Source of the DNA: Lumbricus rubellus
Taxonomy: Eukaryota; Annelida; Clitellata; Crassiclitellata; Lumbricidae
Assembly (NCBI GenBank): GCA_945859605.1
Contig: OX243827.1
Location: 9,744,713 to 9,808,712 of the forward strand
Direction: 5' to 3'
Length of the DNA stretch: 64,000 bases
Shown here: positions 55,601 to 59,840 of the stretch, in pieces
How positions within the stretch are numbered: the stretch's first letter is position 1
Layout of the letters: each line of letters opens with the position of its first letter
Translations under genes and position numbers: made by a program
Notes under the pieces: generated by a model
The model's database searches: none
Told to the model about the DNA's origin: nothing
Seen by the model: the letters and a program-made list of their open reading frames with translations, nothing else

Positions 55601-56907
55601 AAACTTTTTCGGGTCTGCTTGCCCGAAAACCAGACTTGCCCAAAATTTGAGGGGGCATTTGCCCCTTTGGATACCCGTCTCCTACACCTATGATCACATG
55701 CACTACAATAAACCCACTGCTCACCCAAATCAGTCTAACAGAACTTTCATAAACTGAAGCAATGTGTTATATACCGTATCGGTACGTACCTCTACTGCGA
55801 TCAACGCGCTACAGATGCATTCTGTGGCTGCATTGTGTAGAACGTGAGGCGTTTCGTGGTTAGCCTAAACACAAAAAGAAAACATTACGAGTTCTTTTAA
55901 TATCATATCTGCTGGGTACATGATCATGTATCTTATTTAACTGCAGTTTCACTCATTTCCCAATGAACAATCTATGATTTCATGATGATACATGAACTGC
56001 TCTTAATAGCAAACCTGTTTGATTTAACCATTTGAACCCGGCTGACCACTTTAGCGGGACGTTATCCATAGAGTTACGGGAGCTCAGGGTTCAAAGGGTT
56101 AAAACTGACACAATGCAGAATGATTACAATCAGTAATGTATGGATGAACACAATTTATTACAGTTAAATTTAACTGTCGTTGGCAGCCATGCAAGGCTCC
56201 CATCACGACCCACTTCTCAACGCCATCTGCTGAACAGAAGGTTGAGTGGATCTTTTGAGATGGTAGCAGGAACCGATCCCGCAACCATGTGCTCTCCCTG
56301 CCAGAATGTTTACCATTACCCTAACCCCCCCACCCCCGGGTCCCCCCGTCACCCCAGCTTTGCACCCAACTAGCAACTACAGAACAATCCATAAGTACTA
56401 AGAAACTTTTAATATCGTCTGCTGGGTATATAATCATAACTTAGCTGCAGTTTCACTCAGGTCCCAATGGACAATCGATGCCTAGAAGGTCAAGAACAAT
56501 TGTGGGGTGCGGCGGTGTAGTGGTGGCGTCGTTGCCTTGGAGCCGGAAGGTTCGAGGTTCGAATCCACCTCGCCGCGTAAGGACCCTGGGCAAGTCCTTC
56601 ACTCAAAATTGCTCAGCGCTTCGGCGTGAAACTCCGATGCAGTGTCCGCTCTGCATCAGGAGCACCACTGAGTAGAGAGAGCTTGAAAGGGGTGCTACAA
56701 CAAGTGCACATACAAACAAATCCATAAGTACTAGAAAAAGGCATAATTTATATCGATAGTTACCATTATTGCAAATGGCAGATGGAGGAGTTTTGAGCCG
56801 ACAATATTTTGCTGGGGTATGGCATAAACGCTCAACCAACTTCCGAGACAATGCATCACCCGTTCCTTTGTCTTGGCGTCGTCGAGGGCGGCTTCCATGA
56901 CAGCAGT
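34598..56907 (-). CDS. TNPO3: Transportin-3 (TNPO3), 5'-partial, 20 exons
   Basis: Karyopherin-beta nuclear import receptor made of HEAT-like helical repeats. In the known family it carries SR-type splicing factors into the nucleus and releases them on Ran-GTP. Twenty exons, from 56907 down to 34598, total 2241 bases and read as one frame of 746 residues plus stop. Family-typical stretches include [113 protein letters not shown] and the C-terminal LREFSRLYR. Importin-13 is the nearest alternative, but these motifs fit transportin-3 better. About 170-200 N-terminal residues (Ran-binding end) are not seen. It converges on the SH2D5-like gene. Confidence 0.93.
34892..35195 (+). mobile_element. 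SINE, sense, internally disrupted
   Basis: Head at 34892-34945 and body plus tail at 35065-35195, separated by about 120 bp including a (CA)n run. Confidence 0.65.
35336..35552 (-). mobile_element. SINE, antisense, beside the TNPO3 exon S donor
   Basis: Near full length, in the same orientation as TNPO3, starting about 20 bp after the exon S donor. Confidence 0.87.
35573..35685 (-). CDS. TNPO3: TNPO3 exon S
   Basis: Encodes [19 protein letters not shown] and [13 protein letters not shown], leaving AG of a Ser codon. Donor GTAACT. An antisense SINE starts about 20 bp beyond the donor. Confidence 0.9.
36108..36275 (-). CDS. TNPO3: TNPO3 exon R
   Basis: Fifty-six codons beginning [20 protein letters not shown] and ending [11 protein letters not shown]. 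Phase 0, consensus donor GTGAGT. Confidence 0.93.
36380..36556 (+). mobile_element. SINE, sense, 5'-truncated
   Basis: Starts just before the B-box (GAGGTTCGAATCC) and runs to the ACAAACA tail. It lies in the TNPO3 intron after exon Q. Confidence 0.82.
36903..37027 (-). mobile_element. SINE, antisense, partial
   Basis: Tail and part of the body only (AGCGCCCCTTCAAGCTCACT to AAGGTCCCTATATGA). Confidence 0.7.
37053..37430. mobile_element. hAT-like MITE (CAGTGGTTCCCAACC ends)
   Basis: Ends CAGTGGTTCCCAACC and GGTTGGGAACCGCTG; both flanks read AGATTATAG. The GGGCCAC subterminal motif is repeated. Confidence 0.88.
37555..37711 (-). CDS. TNPO3: TNPO3 exon Q
   Basis: Completes Arg, then [17 protein letters not shown] and [20 protein letters not shown]. 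The HRDAN motif is diagnostic for the TNPO3/importin-13 group. Donor GTAAGC. Confidence 0.94.
37834..37908. mobile_element. piggyBac-like micro-MITE, diverged
   Basis: TTAACCCTATACCGACC ... CGATCGGTGAAGGGTTAA, flanking TTAA on both sides. Confidence 0.55.
37909..39359. other. TNPO3 intron, nothing else recognised
   Basis: AT-rich intron between exons P and Q. No repeat end, exon or RNA gene was identified here except the elements listed at its lower edge. Confidence 0.5.
39360..39454 (-). CDS. TNPO3: TNPO3 exon P
   Basis: Encodes [14 protein letters not shown] and [14 protein letters not shown], leaving AG of a split Arg codon. Donor GTGACG. Confidence 0.93.
40212..40328 (-). CDS. TNPO3: TNPO3 exon O
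   Basis: Thirty-nine codons, [20 protein letters not shown] then [10 protein letters not shown]. Phase 0, donor GTTCGT. Confidence 0.93.
40646..40964. mobile_element. Harbinger-like MITE, copy 2
   Basis: GGCC ends with GTTGTGTTTCCGGTAACCC at the left and the complement at the right; flanks TAA and TGA. Confidence 0.72.
41007..41147 (-). CDS. TNPO3: TNPO3 exon N
   Basis: Forty-seven codons, with [13 protein letters not shown] and [19 protein letters not shown], among the most conserved parts of TNPO3. Phase 0, donor GTGACT. Confidence 0.94.
41205..41416 (-). mobile_element. SINE, antisense
   Basis: Diverged tail but clear body and head, ending ACCACCATGCCCCAC. Confidence 0.8.
41485..41551 (+). 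mobile_element. LINE 3' tail only
   Basis: GAATGGTTCACCCTACTAGA, CTGTATAAATG and an (ATACA)n run; same tail as 48430. Confidence 0.65.
41632..41695 (-). CDS. TNPO3: TNPO3 exon M (64-bp micro-exon)
   Basis: Completes Arg, then [20 protein letters not shown] and K; the HPC motif is conserved in the family. Donor GTCTGT is weak but the frame is right on both sides. Confidence 0.87.
42233..42390. repeat. 27-bp tandem repeat
   Basis: Nearly six units of ATTGTCAACATGACCTTGAT plus CAAAAGA. Confidence 0.93.
42421..42561 (-). mobile_element. SINE, antisense, tail missing
   Basis: Body and head follow directly on a 27-bp tandem array. Confidence 0.75.
42609..42697 (-). CDS. TNPO3: TNPO3 exon L
   Basis: Encodes [10 protein letters not shown] and [14 protein letters not shown], leaving CG of a split Arg codon. 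Donor GTTGGT. A hAT-like element lies about 35 bp upstream of the acceptor. Confidence 0.9.
42732..43070. mobile_element. hAT-like MITE (CAGTGGTTCCCAACC ends), second copy
   Basis: Same family as 37053; flanks ATGCAAGC and CTGTAAGC match at 6 of 8. It sits 34 bp from the TNPO3 exon L acceptor. Confidence 0.83.
43273..43498 (-). mobile_element. SINE, antisense, second subfamily
   Basis: Near full length, about 45 bp from the donor of TNPO3 exon K. Confidence 0.83.
43543..43634 (-). CDS. TNPO3: TNPO3 exon K
   Basis: Encodes [16 protein letters not shown] and [14 protein letters not shown] after completing an Ala codon. Consensus donor GTAAGT. Confidence 0.9.
44149..44340 (-). CDS. TNPO3: TNPO3 exon J
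   Basis: The longest exon seen, 192 bp, with [16 protein letters not shown] and LSAGLGLLK, a diagnostic TNPO3 segment. Enters with AC and leaves with G; donor GTATTT. Confidence 0.93.
44356..44426. mobile_element. piggyBac-like micro-MITE
   Basis: Inverted relative to 32628: CCCTTTAATGCCGAGATGG ... CCCTCCGGAATTTAAGGG; right TTAA intact, left now ATAA. Confidence 0.62.
44455..44640 (+). mobile_element. LINE 3' fragment
   Basis: Begins [14 protein letters not shown] then a stop; tail GGGAGCACCTCTGAGGAG and GAAGTGGCGCTACATAAG. Confidence 0.68.
44880..45019 (-). CDS. TNPO3: TNPO3 exon I
   Basis: A leading T completes Leu; then [15 protein letters not shown] and [18 protein letters not shown], ending with one base of the next codon. 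Donor GTACGA. Confidence 0.9.
45195..45265. mobile_element. piggyBac-like micro-MITE
   Basis: TTAA on both sides; nearly identical to the 44356 copy, 840 bp away. Confidence 0.65.
45300..45421 (+). mobile_element. LINE reverse transcriptase fragment
   Basis: Translates to [20 protein letters not shown] then [13 protein letters not shown], the VRDLGVxLDxxLTF block just downstream of the RT active site in L2/CR1-type LINEs. Confidence 0.65.
45480..45577 (-). CDS. TNPO3: TNPO3 exon H
   Basis: Encodes MFQTLKGSG and [19 protein letters not shown], leaving CT for a split Leu codon. Donor GTGAGT. Confidence 0.92.
45690..45775 (+). mobile_element. SINE/LINE tail fragment
   Basis: GGGAGCGCTCCTGAGTAG, CTTGAAGGGGTGATATACC and an AAATAAATAAATAA run. 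Confidence 0.55.
46041..46128. repeat. (TCTG/TC)n microsatellite
   Basis: Abuts the donor side of TNPO3 exon G, with only 5 bp between. Confidence 0.92.
46133..46240 (-). CDS. TNPO3: TNPO3 exon G (acidic loop)
   Basis: Thirty-six codons beginning [20 protein letters not shown], the conserved acidic loop and helix, and ending TNIVAQ. Donor GTGAGC. A (TCTG/TC)n tract follows in the intron. Confidence 0.92.
46244..46795. repeat. 23-bp degenerate minisatellite
   Basis: Over twenty units of AAGTCATAATCCAAATACAA plus TCC in the intron just upstream of exon G. Confidence 0.9.
46948..47094 (-). CDS. TNPO3: TNPO3 exon F
   Basis: Forty-nine codons, with [20 protein letters not shown] and [16 protein letters not shown]. 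Phase 0, donor GTGACA. A hAT-like MITE lies 25 bp upstream of the acceptor. Confidence 0.92.
47120..47522 (+). mobile_element. hAT-like MITE, family 1, older copy
   Basis: Same ends. Flanks ATTTACAC and ATCTGCAC match at 6 of 8 bases. It lies 25 bp upstream of the TNPO3 exon F acceptor. Confidence 0.82.
47531..48222 (+). mobile_element. LINE 3' fragment split by a hAT-like MITE
   Basis: Removing the MITE 47601-48033 and one 8-bp duplicate rejoins GGTTCTACAACCTGGAATG, giving the LINE C-terminal [12 protein letters not shown]. The tail is GGGAGCGCTTCGGAGTGG with AATAAATAAATAAAATAAA. Confidence 0.7.
47601..48033 (+). mobile_element. hAT-like MITE, family 1, in a LINE fragment
   Basis: Perfect 8-bp duplication GGTTCTAC (47593-47600 and 48034-48041). 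Confidence 0.88.
48430..49148 (+). pseudogene. Non-LTR retrotransposon (L2/CR1-like LINE) reverse transcriptase C-terminal relic with 3' end
   Basis: An open frame of about 210 codons covers the last part of a LINE reverse transcriptase: [90 protein letters not shown] and [10 protein letters not shown], then TGA at 49090-49092. The upstream catalytic part (YADD) is absent, so it is 5'-truncated. The 3' end GAGCGCCTCTGAACGG then GAGGCGCTTTATAAATG is followed by an (ATACA)n tail. It lies in a TNPO3 intron, opposite strand. Confidence 0.88.
49150..49305 (+). mobile_element. LINE 3' fragment
   Basis: AAAGGCTGCTGTATTTAGCT then GGGAGCGCTTCTGAGTAG and GGTGTGCTATATAAAAAG; ends in AATAATAATAAT. Confidence 0.55.
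49400..49449 (+). mobile_element. LINE 3' tail only
   Basis: ACGCTTTATAAATGTTTTAA followed by four ATACA units, close to the TNPO3 exon E donor. Confidence 0.6.
49475..49537 (-). CDS. TNPO3: TNPO3 exon E (63-bp micro-exon)
   Basis: Twenty-one codons, [19 protein letters not shown] then FE. Phase 0, acceptor TTTCTCAG, donor GTATTT. A LINE 3' tail with (ATACA)n ends about 25 bp from the donor. Confidence 0.9.
50310..50488 (+). mobile_element. LINE 3' fragment
   Basis: [20 protein letters not shown] then [15 protein letters not shown], a LINE C-terminus, with tail AGGCGCTATATAAATGTC and GAATGAATGAAA. Confidence 0.68.
50672..50747 (-). CDS. TNPO3: TNPO3 exon D
   Basis: The first G completes Lys, then [19 protein letters not shown], a strongly conserved TNPO3 helix. 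Donor GTAGAT. Confidence 0.9.
51453..51834. mobile_element. Harbinger-like MITE, copy 3
   Basis: Opposite orientation to copy 1 and nearly identical over its length; perfect 3-bp flanks TTA, the favoured Harbinger target (TWA). It ends 16 bp from TNPO3 exon C. Confidence 0.8.
51851..51951 (-). CDS. TNPO3: TNPO3 exon C
   Basis: Encodes [12 protein letters not shown] and [11 protein letters not shown], leaving AA for a split Lys codon. The donor is GTTAGT. A Harbinger-like MITE starts 16 bp beyond the exon end. Confidence 0.9.
51965..52900. repeat. 58-bp intronic minisatellite
   Basis: About fifteen units built from AACACACAATGTACACTACA, CAATACACACTGTAAACAAT and AAACAACTTTGCAATA, starting about 14 bp upstream of the TNPO3 exon C acceptor. 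Confidence 0.93.
52901..53510. other. TNPO3 intron, nothing recognised
   Basis: AT-rich sequence without identifiable repeats or exons. Confidence 0.5.
53518..54075. mobile_element. Harbinger-like MITE, decayed copy 4
   Basis: TGTGTTACCGGTAACAGAGG at the left and GTCGGGTTACCAGACACACA at the right, with extra internal sequence. The right end is blurred by a G run. Confidence 0.5.
54430..54590 (-). mobile_element. SINE, antisense, partial
   Basis: Body and B-box region (GTATATTCGAGCC); the tail is lost. Confidence 0.68.
54585..54770. repeat. CGCGTGTGTGCACGCC-type tract
   Basis: Alternating purine-pyrimidine, CpG-rich (GTGTGCACGCCTGCGCG), a possible Z-DNA-forming stretch in the TNPO3 intron. 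Confidence 0.8.
55418..55692. mobile_element. hAT-like MITE (CATAGGCGACGTAGG)
   Basis: Ends CATAGGCGACGTAGG and CCTACACCTATG with perfect duplication ATCACATG (55410-55417, 55693-55700). The interior has repeated CCCGAAAATTCT and GGGTCTTTTTTTGTCAT-like motifs. Confidence 0.87.
55790..55864 (-). CDS. TNPO3: TNPO3 exon B
   Basis: Twenty-five codons, with [19 protein letters not shown], matching the HEAT helix that in the family reads LHEAASDCVCSALYAIE. Phase 0, donor GTACGT. Confidence 0.9.
56024..56102. mobile_element. piggyBac-like micro-MITE, distant relative
   Basis: TTAACCATTTGAACCCGG ... CAGGGTTCAAAGGGTTAA; CCATTTGAACCC pairs with GGGTTCAAAGGG. Confidence 0.5.
56504..56720 (+). mobile_element. 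SINE, sense, near full length
   Basis: Well preserved and antisense to TNPO3, ending 44 bp from the exon A boundary. Confidence 0.88.
56764..56907 (-). CDS. TNPO3: TNPO3 exon A (first exon seen)
   Basis: Forty-eight codons with [28 protein letters not shown] and [12 protein letters not shown]. Phase 0 on both sides, donor GTAACT. A Helitron-like element begins only 16 bp beyond the exon start, so it forms most of the upstream intron end. Confidence 0.9.
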
Positions 56908-56923
56908 CTACAAATAATAATAA

Positions 56924-57500
56924 TCTATATAAATAAAAATGAAACTTTCCAATAGTGCGGTACACAATCACGCCCAAAGTTACGCACCGATTGTTTTGAA
57001 AATTTTACAACACCTTCCATTCCCATAGAACCGTGTTCTATTATGCTTTTTTCCTGAAAAAACGCAACCTTTCCCACAAAAAGCGAACTGTGCAATCCGT
57101 TCGACCGCCATTTGCAAATTCAACAAAACACCACGGCTGCCAGATTTCATAAACGCGTTGTTCCCAAACAGACCAAACATGAATGAGGTCGCGTGCTGTG
57201 ACGTCATAAGCGACTCGCTTATTAATTTCCGAAAGCGGCCTTGAACGGTGTGACGGAGGAAAGGAGCGGAGGGAGCGGGACGAAGAGGGTGGGTAGGGGG
57301 AGGGGGACGAAGAGGGGGATGGGGAGTTGGAGGGGAGGGGTAGGGGGAGTTGGAGGGGGAGGGGTAGGGGAGGGCGAGGAGAGGGGGAGAGGGAGGGGAG
57401 GGGGAGAGGGAGGGGAGGGGGTAGGGGAGTTGGAGGGGGAGGGGTAGGGGGACGGGGGAGGTCTTTTCTGCCACAGCAACGCGTGGCCGGGTACAGCTAG
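56924..57500 (+). mobile_element. Non-autonomous Helitron-like element, copy 3
   Basis: TC...CTAG with A/T flanks; the hairpin reads GCCACAGCAACGCGTGGC. Its 5' end lies 16 bp from the TNPO3 exon A acceptor side. Confidence 0.74.
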
Positions 57501-57564
57501 TAAAAATAATATTTTTTTTAAATAATAATTAAAAGAGTAGTAATAATAACAATAATAATAATAA

Positions 57565-57782
57565 TCTTTTCTTTCATGAAACGCCTGCAAGACGCACTGC
57601 GCTTTACATTTACAAGTTATGCAGTGATCTTAATTAAACTTAACTACTAACTGAACAGACAGCTTTGCAATCACAATGGCGCTAATAGCAGCCTACAAAT
57701 CAAATCCGCCCAACGGGGGCTCGAACCTGCTACCTCTCGCACTCATGGCTAGCGTGTTAACCATTACTCTACCAGGCCCCCA
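57565..57782 (-). mobile_element. Second tRNA-like SINE family, antisense
   Basis: On the minus strand it shows a Pol III-type head: TAGAGTAATGGTTAACACGC, then a B-box GGTTCGAGCCC, and ends near AGCGCAGTGCGTC. It is unlike the main family. Confidence 0.5.
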
Positions 57783-57837
57783 AAAATCACACCAATGTCA
57801 AGGTTTTAGCTAGCACTGAAAACATCAGAAGTTCACA

Positions 57838-57905
57838 GTGTCACTCGTTCGTGACGTCACACATTCATGACGTCACTCATTCGTGACGTCACTCATTCGT
57901 GACGA
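57838..57905. repeat. 16-bp tandem repeat of CRE-type palindromes
   Basis: TGACGTCA at 57852, 57868 and 57884, exactly 16 bp apart, plus a fourth half (GTGACGAC). TGACGTCA is the consensus CREB/ATF site. Confidence 0.85.
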
Positions 57906-58004
57906 CAACAATTTTCGAGAACATGGAATCCTTCAGTAGCGAGAAAAGCCACACAAAGATACCAACAGCCAGTCCAAGGTCTGGAGGACAGTTCTAACAG
58001 ACAG

Positions 58005-58233
58005 CATGGGCGGAGTTTGGTTTTCGTTCTTGGGGGGGCTAACCCCGAGTCTGGGCCTTCTTAGGGGGCTAACCCCAAAAAAGGATACCATTTTCATGGT
58101 AAAAAAGTTGAATCTGGGCCTTCTTAGGGGAGCTAACCCCGAAAAAGGATACCATTTTCATGGTTAAAAAGTTGAATCTGGGCCTTCTTGGGGGAGCCTA
58201 TTCCACCCTAGCCCCTGATAAACTCCGCCCATG
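58005..58233. mobile_element. hAT-like MITE (CATGGGCGGAGTTT)
   Basis: Perfect 14-bp inverted ends CATGGGCGGAGTTT/AAACTCCGCCCATG and perfect 8-bp duplication ACAGACAG (57997-58004, 58234-58241). Internally a unit of about 60 bp with GGGCCTTCTTAGGGG repeats nearly three times. Confidence 0.9.
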
Positions 58234-58792
58234 ACAGACAGTCTGCTGATGGTTGTCCTATCGTATTTCAAACAGGGGAATAGCAAGAGGATGAGGATGA
58301 GCAGAATGAAGGAGGAGGAAGAAGAGGAGGAGAGAGCGTTTGCATCATTCTTTTCCTTCCTCCTCCAGTTCTCTTCTACGACCCCTTCCTCATCATCCTG
58401 CTGTTCAGCAGTATGGTAATTATTATGAATAGCATACCACACAACACATCAAACGGCATAACAGCTAACCTGCAAAATCACTCAACGTCTGCATTTAAAT
58501 TATATAGTAGAATGAACAGACAATCACAGAACAGACTGCTGACGGTTATTTATATTAGCCAATCATATTTCAAACAACCAACCAACAAGAGGAGGGAGGA
58601 GGAGGGAGAAGGAGGAGGAAGAGTAGAAAGAGGAGGAATGGAGAGCTTGCATCACCCTTTTCCATGCTTGTTCTCCACCCCTTCCTCCTCCTCCTCCTCC
58701 TCTTCTACCACCCCTTCCTCATGGCTCTTGCTGTTTGGCTGCTTGAATATTGTAGCTCTAAGTGCAGACTAGAAGATGATGGAGGGGGAACA

Positions 58793-59018
58793 GTGGTACC
58801 CACACACACACACAAACAAACAGTAACACACACAAACACACAGAAACACACAGTAACACACAGTAACACACAGTAACACACAGTAACACACACAAACACA
58901 CAGTAACACACAGTAACACACAGTAACACACAGTAACACACAGAAACACACAGTAACACACAGTAACACACACAAACACACAGTAACACACAGTAACACA
59001 CACAAACACACACACACA
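58793..59018. repeat. CACAGTAACACA microsatellite
   Basis: About 225 bp of ACACACAGTA and ACACACAAAC units. Confidence 0.95.
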
Positions 59019-59384
59019 GGTGCTGCTATAATATTATAGGCTCGCCAGTGGCCATCTGTCAGTAATCCATTAATTATCTTCAAAGCCTGTTTGGTCTGTC
59101 ACATCCTCATCACCCAAGTCAGAGAGACCGTGATGACTTGTCAGAAATGGATACATTCCACCTGTTGATATGATTCTTAGGCAGCCAAGATCAAAGAACC
59201 TTGCTAGGCAGCCAAGCTTCATATGTCCCTCCCCTTATTATGATGATGATGATGTGCACAACTCACTGGTCACGTGACCCATTATAGGAACTGTTCCACC
59301 TGGCACAGAACAGATATGGATGGGAAAAGATGACAAAGTTGACATTGGACACCTATGGACATACTGTTCAAATGCTCATTGTGA

Positions 59385-59387
<3 letters not shown>

Positions 59388-59420
<33 letters not shown>

Positions 59421-59470
59421 TTGGTGGTGGTGATGATGATGGTGGTGGTGATGATGATGATGATGATGAT
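59388..59470. repeat. (GATGAT)n microsatellite
   Basis: GATGATGATG and GGTGGTGGTG runs. Confidence 0.95.
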
Positions 59471-59479
59471 ACGTCTCAC

Positions 59480-59836
59480 ATATTAATGCATGGCACACTT
59501 TAAAATATACATACATAACTACTTAGACTGCATGAACCACAGAAACAGAACTGTTTATCAGTGACCTCTCCGCCTCACTGACCTCTGACCTCTAACCTCC
59601 TCTTGCCTGATTGGACAGATCAACTAAGATGGTGCATAGACATCTAGATACATTGCTAAAGATATAGGAGCCCTTGGATGGAGCCATCAACAGAGTTCAT
59701 GAACAAATATCACTGGCACCTTTCAATCAATAACCCTTGGCAGAACTTAATCAACTGTGGCCTCCTCTCTCTTGTCGGAATCGGCCAAACCCTGAGACTA
59801 ATTTATACACCATTTCAAATCATAAGAGGTTATTGA
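59480..59836. other. Sequence before the fold-back element, nothing recognised
   Basis: Unique-looking DNA with no exon-like content on either strand. Confidence 0.45.
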
Positions 59837-59840
59837 TAGT

